Notes under the pieces: model-generated
Databases searched by the model: none
Told to the model about the DNA's origin: nothing
Seen by the model: only the letters and a program-made list of their open reading frames with translations
Assembly (NCBI GenBank): GCA_963786805.1
Contig: CAWBAK010000004.1
Location: 310,001 to 374,000 of the forward strand
Reading direction: 5' to 3'
Origin: CALGFI01 sp963786805
GTDB taxonomy: Bacteria; Actinomycetota; UBA4738; HRBIN12
Length of the DNA: 64,000 bases
Part shown: piece by piece, positions 36,336 to 44,891 of the stretch
Layout of the letters: the number at the start of each line of letters is the position of its first letter
Numbering within the stretch: the first letter of the stretch is position 1
Position numbers and translations under genes: made by a program

Positions 36336-37526
36336 ATGTCGGCCAGCGGATCGCGCACCCCGCCCGCCCACGTCCTGATCGTGGGCGGGGGCGGTACCGG
36401 GGGTGCCCTGGCGCACGACCTCACGCTCCGTGGTCTCAAGGTCACCCTCGTCGAGCGTGGCGAGTTCACCTCGGGTACGACCGGACGGCACCACGGCCTC
36501 CTGCACTCGGGAGCCCGCTACGCCGTCAACGACCGAGAGTCGGCCTTGGAGTGCATCGAGGAGAACACGATCCTTCGACGGATCTGCCCGGGAACGTTCG
36601 AGGAGAACGACGGCCTGTTCGTCGCGGTCACCGACGAGGACATGGAGTACCACGACGATTTCGTGAAGGGATGCGCCGAGAGCGGCATCCCGGCGCAGGA
36701 GCTCACGAGACAAGAGGCGCTCGCGCTCGAGCCGAACCTGAACCCGGCCCTGAAGGCCGCCGTCCGGGTCCCCGACGCGACGATGGACGCGATGCGCATG
36801 CCGCTCCGCTTCTTCGCCACCGCGCAGAAGAACGGGGCCGACCTGCGCAACTACATGGAGGTGCTCGAGGTCGTGGCGAACCAGCGAGTCGTGAGTGGCG
36901 CGCTCGTTCGCGACCAGGTGACGGGCAAGGTCGGCGAGATCCGCGCGGACCTCGTCGTCAACGCCACGGGTCCCTGGAGCGAGAAGGTCGCGGCGATGGC
37001 GGGCGTCGACGTGCCGATCTCGCCCTCGCCGGGCGTGATGCTCGCGCTGCGGGGAAGGCTCTGCAACATGGTGGTGAACCGACTCCATCGCTCGGGCGAC
37101 GGCGACATCATCGTGCCGCAGCGAGCGCTGTCGATCGTCGGGACCAGCTCGTGGACCGTCGAAGACCCCGAGGAGCTCGACGTTCCCGAGGACCACGTCC
37201 GGCGGATGTACGAGGAGGGCGTGAAGCTGATCCCGGCCGTCGCGCAGGCGGAGTTCCGCGCGGCATGGTCCGCCGCCCGGCCGCTGATCGGCTCGCGCGG
37301 CGCGGCGGACACGGGTCGCGAGCTCTCGCGCACGTTCAAGACCTACGACCACGCCGAGACGGACGGGGTCGAGGGCTTCCTCACGATCACCGGCGGCAAG
37401 GCGACGACGCTGCGCGGCATGGCCGAGCTCTGCGCGGACGCCATCTGCCGCAAGCTCGGGGTCGAGGCCGAGTGCCGGACCCGCGAGACCGTCCTCCTCC
37501 CCCACACCGAGCTTTTCGCCGCGTGA
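36336..37526 (+). CDS. glpA: glycerol-3-phosphate dehydrogenase flavoprotein, GlpA-like, short form
   Basis: 396 residues of the FAD-dependent oxidoreductase (DAO) family. LIVGGGGTGGALAHDLTLRG binds FAD; GTTGRHHGLLHSGARYAV and ESALECIEEN closely follow E. coli GlpA. It lacks the C-terminal iron-sulfur-binding extension that makes GlpA about 540 residues. It oxidises glycerol-3-phosphate to dihydroxyacetone phosphate. Instead of glpB and glpC, the next three genes look like succinate dehydrogenase subunits B, C and D, with 1-base spacing and overlaps. No SdhA is encoded, so this protein is the only candidate flavoprotein for that module. Confidence 0.88.
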   Translation: MSASGSRTPPAHVLIVGGGGTGGALAHDLTLRGLKVTLVERGEFTSGTTGRHHGLLHSGARYAVNDRESALECIEENTILRRICPGTFEENDGLFVAVTDEDMEYHDDFVKGCAESGIPAQELTRQEALALEPNLNPALKAAVRVPDATMDAMRMPLRFFATAQKNGADLRNYMEVLEVVANQRVVSGALVRDQVTGKVGEIRADLVVNATGPWSEKVAAMAGVDVPISPSPGVMLALRGRLCNMVVNRLHRSGDGDIIVPQRALSIVGTSSWTVEDPEELDVPEDHVRRMYEEGVKLIPAVAQAEFRAAWSAARPLIGSRGAADTGRELSRTFKTYDHAETDGVEGFLTITGGKATTLRGMAELCADAICRKLGVEAECRTRETVLLPHTELFAA

Positions 37527-37527
37527 C

Positions 37528-38307
37528 ATGAGCGCGCAGCCGCAGACCTCGCCGCACGCCGGAAGCGCCGCCGAGCCGTTGGACGCGTCGGAGTCGCGCC
37601 GGCTCCGCGTGTTCCGGTTCAAGCGCGGCGACGAACGTCCTCACTACGAGACGTTCGACGTGCCGACGATCGCGCGCACCACCGTCCTGGACGCGCTCCG
37701 CTGGATCCAGAATCATCGCGATCGCACGCTCGCGCTCCGCCACTCGTGCCTGCACGCATCGTGCGGGACATGCGGGATCCGGGTGAACGGCCGGGAGGCG
37801 CTCGCGTGCGTCACGATGGTTCGCGACCTCGGCCGCGAGATCACCGTCGAGCCGATCGCGAACCTCTCGGTATTGACCGACCTCGTGGTCGACATGCGCG
37901 AGTTCGTCAACCGCTTCCCCGAACCACACCCGCTCGTCCGCGAGAGCGAGTTCCTTCCCGAAGCGGAAACGCCCGAGGGCATCGAGGCCTACGAGCGCTA
38001 CGAGGATTGCATCGAGTGCGGCCTGTGCCTCTCGGCGTGTCCGGTCGTGGTGACCGCCGAGCGCTACGTCGGGCCGGCCGCGCTCGCGTGGGCCGAGCGC
38101 GTGGTCGAAGACCCGCGCGGGGGCGAGGTCGCCAACCTGCTCGCGTGGGGGGACGACCCCGACGGCGTGTGGCGCTGCCACGCGATCTTCGAGTGCACCG
38201 CGGCGTGTCCGTCCAACGTGAACCCGGCCGCGCGGATCATGTCGCTGCGCGGGACCCTGCTCGGCCGCAAGCTGCGAGCGCACCGGCGCGAGGACCACGC
38301 CACGTGA
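37528..38307 (+). CDS. SdhB/FrdB-type iron-sulfur subunit
   Basis: 259 residues with all cluster motifs of succinate dehydrogenase iron-sulfur subunits: [2Fe-2S] C-x4-C-x2-C-x11-C (SCLHASCGTCG to ALAC), [4Fe-4S] CIECGLCLSACP, and the [3Fe-4S]-type region CHAIFECTAACPSNVNP. It should pass electrons from a flavoprotein to membrane heme and quinone. It starts 1 base after glpA and overlaps the next gene (GTGA). The flavoprotein partner encoded here is GlpA-like, not SdhA. Confidence 0.9.
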   Translation: MSAQPQTSPHAGSAAEPLDASESRRLRVFRFKRGDERPHYETFDVPTIARTTVLDALRWIQNHRDRTLALRHSCLHASCGTCGIRVNGREALACVTMVRDLGREITVEPIANLSVLTDLVVDMREFVNRFPEPHPLVRESEFLPEAETPEGIEAYERYEDCIECGLCLSACPVVVTAERYVGPAALAWAERVVEDPRGGEVANLLAWGDDPDGVWRCHAIFECTAACPSNVNPAARIMSLRGTLLGRKLRAHRREDHAT

Positions 38308-38741
38308 GCCAGACCGGCCTCCCGGGCGCCGAAGAGCGCCGGGCGCGAGGACCGGTGCTCCGCAAGGGTCTCGGACCTCGCCCGATCGGGTGGCTCGACC
38401 CTCGAGGCCGCACGCTCGGTCACGTCGCGTTCGTCGGCAACCGCATCACCGGGCTGGGCCTGGTCTTCTACCTATACCTGCACCTCGGCGTCCTCTCGAT
38501 GCTGCTGCGGGGCGAGAGCGCCTGGAACGACTTCCTCGGCCTCGCGACGACTACGGTGTTCCTGCTGCTCGACATCCTGTTGCTGTTCGGCCTGCTGTAT
38601 CACGGGCTGAACGGGCTCCGCGTCGCGCTCGTCGGCATGGGCTACGCCCCGAACCTCCAACGGGCGTTCTGGTGGGCCGGCGCCGTGATCGGGACGATCG
38701 CGCTCCTTGCGGCGGCCATCCACATCCTGGGAGACCTGTGA
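38304..38741 (+). CDS. SdhC-like cytochrome b membrane subunit
   Basis: 145 residues with three membrane helices. Histidines in LYLHLG (helix 1) and LLYHGLNGLR (end of helix 2, the SdhC signature of His followed by NGLR) are likely heme b ligands or quinone-site residues. GTG at 38304 overlaps the iron-sulfur gene by four bases, and the stop overlaps the next ATG (TGATG). Confidence 0.8.
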   Translation: MSQTGLPGAEERRARGPVLRKGLGPRPIGWLDPRGRTLGHVAFVGNRITGLGLVFYLYLHLGVLSMLLRGESAWNDFLGLATTTVFLLLDILLLFGLLYHGLNGLRVALVGMGYAPNLQRAFWWAGAVIGTIALLAAAIHILGDL

Positions 38742-39121
38742 TGGCGGTCCGCACCGAGCGGCCGAGGACGTCACGGAGCCAAACGGTCGTGTGGCGCGCG
38801 ACGGCGTTCACCGGGATCGCGCTCCTCGCGCTGGTCACCGTGCACATGGTGGCGCACCACTTCGTCGTCGAGAGCGTCGGCGGGCTCCGGACGTACGACC
38901 AGGTCCTGGACTACATCGCGAACCCGTTGATCTTCGCGATCGAGTGCCTGTTCCTCGTCGTCGTGACGGTGCACGCGATGCTCGGCCTGCGGAGCGTCCT
39001 GTTCGACGTCGCCACCGGCGAGCGGACACGCGCATGGATCTCGCGCGGCCTCGTTACGCTCGGCGCGCTCACCATCGCCTACGGGCTCGTCCTCATCGGC
39101 GTCCTCGCGGCGAGGGCCTGA
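38741..39121 (+). CDS. SdhD-like membrane anchor subunit
   Basis: 126 residues with three membrane helices and SdhD-like histidines in VHMVAHHF (helix 1) and TVHAMLGLRSVL (helix 2). With the SdhC-like partner it offers enough axial histidines for one or two b hemes. It is coupled to its neighbour by TGATG. This completes a B-C-D module with GlpA in place of SdhA. Confidence 0.78.
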   Translation: MAVRTERPRTSRSQTVVWRATAFTGIALLALVTVHMVAHHFVVESVGGLRTYDQVLDYIANPLIFAIECLFLVVVTVHAMLGLRSVLFDVATGERTRAWISRGLVTLGALTIAYGLVLIGVLAARA

Positions 39122-39136
39122 GGCGGAGGCGGCATC

Positions 39137-41634
39137 GTGGTCGGCATCGTCCTCGTCTCGCACAGCCACGCGATCGCGGAAGGCGCGGCCGAGCTCGCGC
39201 GGCAGATGGGCGGCGAGGACGTCCGGATCGAGACGGCCGGAGGGCTGGACACGCCGGACCACCAGATCGGGACCGACGCCGTCCTCGTGGAGCAGGCGAT
39301 CGAGCGGGCGTGGTCCGAGGACGGCGTGCTCGTCCTCATGGACCTCGGCAGCGCGGTGCTCTCGGCCGAGATGGCGCTGGACCTGCTTCCAGAACACATG
39401 CGCGAGAAGGTCGTCCTCACCGAGGCGCCGTTCGTCGAGGGCGCGGTCGCCGCGGCCGTGACGTCGCGGATCGGCTCCTCGCTCGAGCGCGTGGCCGAGG
39501 AAGCGCGGGGCGGGCTCGCCCCGAAGGCCGCGCATCTCGGGGTCGAGATCGCTCCGGAGGTCTCTGCCCCGGCGACGGGAACCGACGCGGGAGGGTCCGC
39601 CTCTGCCGAGCTCGTCGTCGAGACCGCGCACGGCTTGCACGCGCGTCCGGCCGCGCAGCTCGTCCGCACCGCGGCCTCGTTCGACGCGGACGTCCGGGTC
39701 ACGAACCTCTCCGCCGGGCGGGGTCCGGTGTCGGCCCGCAGCCTGAACTCGGTCGCGACCCTCGGCGTCGGTCACGGCGACCGGATCGAGGTGATGGCGA
39801 CAGGCCAACAGGCCCGCGAGGCGATCGAGGCGCTGGTGGCGCTCGCCGCGCGGAACTTCGACGAGGTGGCCGAAGCGGGCGAAGCGGTTCGGCCTTCGAC
39901 CGTCCCCACCGATGCCGTCGACGGAGGGCTGGCCGGGCTCCCCGCATCACCGGGGGTCGCCGTCGGACCCGCGCGGCGGTTCCACACGCCGCGCGCTCGA
40001 GGTCGGCGACGTCGCGGGTCGCGGGACCGAGGAGGAACTTCGCGCACTCGACTCGGCGATCGCGGCCACGCGGGAGGCGATCGAGGCCCAACGCCGGGCG
40101 GTAGCGGGACGAGCAGGGGCGTACCAGGCCACCATCTTCGAGGCGCATCTGTTGTTCCTCGACGACGAGGTCCTCCTGGACCCCACCCGAGCGGCGATCG
40201 AGAAGAGCGTGCCGGCCGCGCGAGCCTGGAACGACACGATCGTGGACGTCGCGTCCGTCTTGGGAGACGATCGACGACCCGTATCAGCGCGCTCGCGCGG
40301 CGGACCTGCGGAGCGTCGGCACGCAGGTGCTCGCGCGGCTGCTGGGCATCGAGCCGCCGACGCCTCGGCTCGACGAGCCCGGGATCCTCGTCACGGCGGA
40401 CCTGGCACCGGCCGATGCGGCGGCGCTCGACCCCGCCACGGCCCTCGGCGTCGCGACGGCGGCCGGCGGACCGACGTCGCACGCGGCCGTGCTCGCGCGC
40501 TCGCTCGGGATCCCCGCCGTCGTCGGGCTCGGCGACGCGGTCCTCGACGTGCGGGAGGGAGCAGTCGTCGCGCTCGACGGAGATGCCGGCGTTCTACTTG
40601 TTGACCCTTCCCAGGAGATCGTGGAGCGGTTCGAAGCCAGACGTCGCGGATCGGAGGTGGCCGACCGGATCGCGCGCGCGGAAGCGGAAGCCCCGGCGTT
40701 CACGCTCGATGGATTGCCGATCGAGGTCGCCGCGAACGTCGGCTCGCCCAGCGATGTCGCCGCGGCCGTCGAGGCCGGGGCCGATGGGGTCGGCCTGTTC
40801 CGCACCGAGTTCCTCTTCATGTCTCGAGACGCGATGCCCTCGGAGGACGAGCAGGAGGCCGCGTACCGCGCAGCGGCTGAGGCGCTCGGAGGACGGCCGA
40901 TGATCGTGCGGACGCTCGACGCAGGCGCAGACAAACCGATCCCCTACCTCGCGCAGCCGGCCGAGGCGAACCCATTCCTCGGGGTCCGCGGCCTGCGCCT
41001 CGGGCTCGAGCGACCTGATCTTCTCGACGCGCAGCTCCGCGCGATCCTTCGCGTCGCCGCCGACCATCCCGTCCGCGTGATGTTCCCCATGGTGGCGACG
41101 CTCGAGGAGTTCCGGGCCGGCCGCGCCGCCGTCGATCAGGCCCGGGCGGCACTCGTCGACGCGGGGAGCCCGGCTCCCGATCGGATCGACGTGGGCGTGA
41201 TGATCGAGGTCCCCTCAGCCGCCCTCGCGGCGGAACGGCTTGCCGAGGAGGCGGACTTCTTCTCGATCGGGACGAACGACCTCGCGCAGTACACACTCGC
41301 GGCCGAGCGCGGGAACGAGCGCGTTGCGGCGCTCGCCGACGCCCTCCACCCCGCGGTGCTCGAGCTCATCCGGCTCGCCGCAACGGCTGCCGCGGGCAAG
41401 GCTCGTTGGACGGGCGTGTGCGGAGAGCTCGCGGGCGATCCGCTGGCGGCGCCCCTGCTCATCGGACTCGGCGTGACCGAGCTCTCCATGAGCGCACCCG
41501 CGATCCCGCACGTGAAACAGGTCGTGCGTCGGACCGACCTCGTGTCCGCGAGGGCCCTCGCCGAGAAGGCGCTCCGGCTGTCGTCGGCCGCCGAGGTGCG
41601 GGAACTGCTTCGCGCGCACGCGCAAACCGGCTAG
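39137..41634 (+). CDS. dhaM: DhaM fused to complete PTS enzyme I (EIIA-HPr-EI), two one-base insertions
   Basis: About 831 residues after correction. Domain 1 (1-125) is the EIIA of DhaM (GIVLVSHSHAIAEG, VLMDLGSAVLSAEMAL). Domain 2 (about 155-245) is HPr with GLHARPAAQL (His near 167). Domain 3 (about 262-831) is a full enzyme I: GGPTSHAAVLAR (His near 450), DKPIPYLAQPAEANPFLG, IGTNDLAQYTLAAERGN and TGVCGELAGDP (Cys near 760). E. coli DhaM has only part of EI. It relays phosphate from PEP to DhaL-ADP. Frames change in GCGCGC (39991-39996) and GGG (40262-40264); removing one base each gives one frame. GTG 39137. Confidence 0.88.
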
Positions 41635-41670
41635 GAGCGGGTCGGAACGATACGATTCGCCGCAGAGCCC

Positions 41671-42243
41671 GTGAAGACCTCCGCCGATGTGCGCGCCGCG
41701 AAGTTCCTCCTGGCCGTGACGTGGCTGCGCGTCTTCCTGGTGCCCGTGATCGTGGCCCTCGTCCTGGAGGGACCCGAACGCCGATACGCGTTCGTCGCGG
41801 CCGGGATCCTGTTCGCGGTGGCGGCGACGACGGACTTCGTCGACGGCTTCCTGGCGAGGCGCTGGTCCCAGACCTCGACCTTCGGCAACCTCCTCGACAC
41901 GACCGCGGACAAGCTGCTCGTCTCGGGCGCTTTGCTCGCCCTCGTCGCCGTGAACCGCGTCTCGCCGTGGATCGCGCTGATCATCATCGGCCGGGAGCTG
42001 GCGATCATGGGTCTGCGGGGCGCCGTGGCCGCCGGTGGCGACCTCGTGCAACCGTCGATCTGGGGGAAGGCGAAGGCGAACGTGCAGTTCCTCGCGATCT
42101 TCCTCGCGATCGTCCGGCGGCCCGAAGAGATCGGCCCGCTGTTCCTCGACGAGTACGTGATGATCGCCGCGGCCGCGATCACGGTGATCTCGGCGATCGA
42201 GTACATCCTGCGCTTCCGCGGCGCCATCACCGCCGAGCGGTAG
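41671..42243 (+). CDS. pgsA: CDP-alcohol phosphatidyltransferase, probably phosphatidylglycerophosphate synthase
   Basis: 190 residues, several membrane helices, with the CDP-alcohol signature D-x2-D-G-x2-A-R-x8-G-x3-D-x3-D seen as DFVDGFLARRW...GNLLDTTADK. The pattern and length fit PgsA, which joins CDP-diacylglycerol and glycerol-3-phosphate, a product of the neighbouring glpK. Other substrates such as inositol phosphate are possible for this family. GTG at 41671. Confidence 0.85.
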   Translation: MKTSADVRAAKFLLAVTWLRVFLVPVIVALVLEGPERRYAFVAAGILFAVAATTDFVDGFLARRWSQTSTFGNLLDTTADKLLVSGALLALVAVNRVSPWIALIIIGRELAIMGLRGAVAAGGDLVQPSIWGKAKANVQFLAIFLAIVRRPEEIGPLFLDEYVMIAAAAITVISAIEYILRFRGAITAER

Positions 42244-42245
42244 CC

Positions 42246-43265
42246 GTGCCGTCCGATCCGGTTCTCGTCACGGGGGGGACCGGCGTCGTCGGCCGCCCAC
42301 TCGTCGAACGGCTCGTCGCCGACGGCCGCGACGTCCGCGCGCTCGCTCGAACGCAGGCTGCGTCCGACGCGCTTGAAGCGCTCGGCGCGAAACCGGTCCA
42401 CGGAGACGTGCTCGACGCGGCGTCGCTGAAGGAAGCCCTCCGTGGATGCGGGACCGTCTTCCACGTCGCCGGGATGAACGCGATGTGCCTCCGCGTTCGG
42501 AAACCGATGTACCGGACGAACGTCGAGGGCTCGGAGAACGTCGTCCGCGCCGCTGCGGCCGAAGGCGTCGGCCGCGTCGTGTACACGTCATCGGCCTCGG
42601 CTATCGGAGAGGAACACGGCACGATCGGGAACGAGGACTCCACACACCGCGGCCGGTACCTCTCCCACTACGAGCGTTCCAAGCACCAGGCGGAGCGCCG
42701 CGTGCTCGCGCTCGCTACCGACCTCGGCCTCGACCTCGTCTGCGTCAACCCATCGTCGGTGCAGGGACCCGGGCGGTCAACGGGCTCGGCCCGGCTCCTC
42801 GTGGACGTCGTCAGGGGCCAGCTCCCGTTCCTCGTCGCGACGACGATCTCCCTCGTCGACATCCGCGATTGCACCGAGGGACACGTGCTCGCCGAGTCGC
42901 GCGGGATCCGGCTCGAGCGATACGTGTTGAGCGGCGCCACGATCTCGACTCGCGAGGCCGTCGAGCACCTCCGCCGGATCTGGGGGCGGCCGAAACGGAT
43001 CTGGTGGATCCCGCCCTCCGTCGCCTTCGCCGGCGGGACGGCGGTCGAGCTGGCCGGCACAGCCCTTCGTCGAGACGTCCCCGTCTGCCGCGAGGCCGTC
43101 CGAACCCTGCTCCACGGCCATCGGTACGACGGATCCAAAGCCGAGCGCGAGCTCGGCGTCCGGTACACCCCGCTCGAAGAGACGCTCGAGCGCACGTTGA
43201 CCTGGCTCGCCGAGCGCGGGCTGGTGCCTCCGAGAGCCACGCCTGAGCGAGAAGCCGGAACGTAG
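42246..43265 (+). CDS. extended SDR, NAD-dependent epimerase/3-beta-hydroxysteroid dehydrogenase-like
   Basis: 339 residues: the Rossmann motif VTGGTGVVGRPLV, catalytic VVYTSSASAIG (Ser) and YERSKHQAE (YxxxK). Downstream features (VNPSSVQGPG, FLVATTISLVDIRDCTEGHVLA) resemble dihydroflavonol reductase/3-beta-HSD-like SDRs. The GTG at 42246 lies 2 bases beyond the pgsA stop, so it is in the same transcript. Substrate unknown. Confidence 0.85.
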   Translation: MPSDPVLVTGGTGVVGRPLVERLVADGRDVRALARTQAASDALEALGAKPVHGDVLDAASLKEALRGCGTVFHVAGMNAMCLRVRKPMYRTNVEGSENVVRAAAAEGVGRVVYTSSASAIGEEHGTIGNEDSTHRGRYLSHYERSKHQAERRVLALATDLGLDLVCVNPSSVQGPGRSTGSARLLVDVVRGQLPFLVATTISLVDIRDCTEGHVLAESRGIRLERYVLSGATISTREAVEHLRRIWGRPKRIWWIPPSVAFAGGTAVELAGTALRRDVPVCREAVRTLLHGHRYDGSKAERELGVRYTPLEETLERTLTWLAERGLVPPRATPEREAGT

Positions 43266-43329
43266 GATTGCCCGCACAGGAATGCGCCCGGAACCATCGA
43301 CCGATTCCCGCGAACGATCAGGAGGATCC

Positions 43330-44325
43330 ATGACCGCCGACCGGCCCGATCGAAACCTCGCCCTCGAGCTCGTCCGGGTCACGGAGGCCGCAGCGCTCGG
43401 CGCGGGCCGCTGGGTCGGACGCGGCGACAAGATCGCCGCGGATCAGGCGGCGGTCGACGCGATGCGCATCATGATCGACAGCGTCTCGATGGACGGCGTC
43501 GTGGTGATCGGCGAGGGCGAGAAGGACGAGGCGCCCATGCTCTACAACGGCGAGCCGGTCGGGAACGGGCAGGGCCCCGCGTGCGACGTCGCGGTGGACC
43601 CGATCGACGGGACGCGCCTCACCGCCACCGGCCAGCCGAACGCGCTCGCGGTGATCGCGCTCGCCGCCCGAGGCTCGATGTTCTTCCCAGGCGCGGCCGT
43701 CTACATGGAGAAGGTCGCGACCGGTCCCGAGGCCGCCGACGTGATCGACGTCACCGCTCCTCCCGAGGAGAACGTGCGCCTGGTCGCCAAGGCGAAGGGC
43801 GTGCGTCCCGAGGAGATCGGCGTCGTGATCTTGGACCGCGACCGGCACGCGGAGATGATCCAGCGCGTGCGCGAGGTCGGCGCGCGCGTGTACCTGATCA
43901 CGGACGGAGACGTGGCCGGCGCGATCTCGGCGGCGACGAGCAAGCGGTCGGGCATCGACCTGCTGCTCGGGATCGGTGGCACGCCCGAGGGCGTCGTGGC
44001 CGCCGCCGCGCTGAAGTGCCTCGGCGGGGCCATCCAGGGCCGCCTGTTCCCGCGCAACGACGAGGAGCGGCAGAAGTTGCTCGACACGGGCTACGACCCC
44101 GAGCGCATCCTCTCGACCGACGACCTCGTGGCAGGCAGCGACGTGTTCTTCGCGGCGACGGGCGTCACCGACGGCTCGCTGTTACGGGGGGTCCGCTACG
44201 AGGAGGACGGCGCCACCACGTACTCGATGGTGATGCGCGCGCGTTCGGGGACGGTCCGCTACGTCGAAGCGGAGCACCGCTTCGCGAAGCTCGAGGCCTT
44301 CACGGGTCGTGAGTACCGCCGTTAG
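43330..44325 (+). CDS. glpX: class II fructose-1,6-bisphosphatase
   Basis: 331 residues: GEGEKDEAPMLYNGE and VDPIDGTRLTATG form the metal/phosphate site; TDGDVAGAI and GGTPEGVVAAAALKCLGG are GlpX hallmarks. It hydrolyses fructose 1,6-bisphosphate, needed for growth on glycerol, and is the usual FBPase in actinobacteria. The ATG at 43330 follows AGGAGGATCC. Its stop is 3 bases from the convergent membrane-protein gene. Confidence 0.95.
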   Translation: MTADRPDRNLALELVRVTEAAALGAGRWVGRGDKIAADQAAVDAMRIMIDSVSMDGVVVIGEGEKDEAPMLYNGEPVGNGQGPACDVAVDPIDGTRLTATGQPNALAVIALAARGSMFFPGAAVYMEKVATGPEAADVIDVTAPPEENVRLVAKAKGVRPEEIGVVILDRDRHAEMIQRVREVGARVYLITDGDVAGAISAATSKRSGIDLLLGIGGTPEGVVAAAALKCLGGAIQGRLFPRNDEERQKLLDTGYDPERILSTDDLVAGSDVFFAATGVTDGSLLRGVRYEEDGATTYSMVMRARSGTVRYVEAEHRFAKLEAFTGREYRR

Positions 44326-44328
44326 AGG

Positions 44329-44688
44329 CTATTCCGTGTCATGCAGAATTCGCTCATAACCTGACACCGCGGTTGCGGCGAGACCAGCGAATGGCAGTAG
44401 GTCGAGCCTCAAGAGCAAACCTACGCCAGTAAGCACAGTTGAAAGCACCCATCCAACGTTGCGGCCGATTGTTCGACCTGGGCTCAAGGGCTTCGTGATG
44501 GCGTCAGTTGCGAATGCCCACAGCACGGCAACCAGAAGTCCGACAGCCACCCAGTATGCCCACGAATCGGACGTCGTCCATATCAAGAGGCCGACGGCCG
44601 CGACGGTGAGCCCAAGACGGGATGAGACCCGCCAGCCCTGGATCTGACGCCCATTTTCACCGCGGTTCCCTTTGTTCTTAGCCGGCAA
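44329..44688 (-). CDS. small four-helix membrane protein of lower GC
   Basis: 119 residues from a TTG at 44688: a basic N-terminus, then hydrophobic segments (LGLTVAAVGLLIWT, WAYWVAVGLLVAVLWAF, VGWVLSTVLTGVGLLL, LLPFAGLAATAV). No family recognised. The DNA is visibly richer in A/T than the flanks, with many A- and T-ending codons, suggesting later acquisition. The start is unsure: the frame has no internal Met, and an ATG about 36 bases in (one frame off) could be the true start if the sequence has an indel there. It overlaps the end of the HARE-HTH gene. Confidence 0.6.
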   Translation of the reverse strand: MPAKNKGNRGENGRQIQGWRVSSRLGLTVAAVGLLIWTTSDSWAYWVAVGLLVAVLWAFATDAITKPLSPGRTIGRNVGWVLSTVLTGVGLLLRLDLLPFAGLAATAVSGYERILHDTE

Positions 44689-44891
44689 GCTCGTACACGC
44701 CCGATCGACACCTTCACGAGGACGCTGCTCCGAACACCTTCGGCAAGCGCTGCGAGCAGCTGCTTCCGCACGTCGGGCGTTTCGAACGGGTCGACGTAGC
44801 CGCGCCGGAGCGCGAGGTCCTGGATCTTCGTCCAGTGCAGCGGCTCGCCTTCCTCTCGCAGGACCGTGATCGCAGCCTCGAGGAGCTCCAT
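44678..44891 (-). CDS. stand-alone HARE-HTH domain protein, one-base insertion
   Basis: 70 residues after correction. LEAAITVLREEGEPLHWTKI, RRGYVDPFETPDVRKQLL and LVKVSIGVYELAG cover a complete HARE-HTH (HB1/ASXL-type winged helix), the domain also found in RNA polymerase delta subunit and beside restriction-type nucleases. The frame breaks in CCC at 44700-44702 (GGG on the coding strand); removing one base gives the natural ending and a TAA at 44678-44680. ATG 44891 overlaps the stop of the luciferase-like gene (TGATG), so the two are coupled. Confidence 0.72.
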
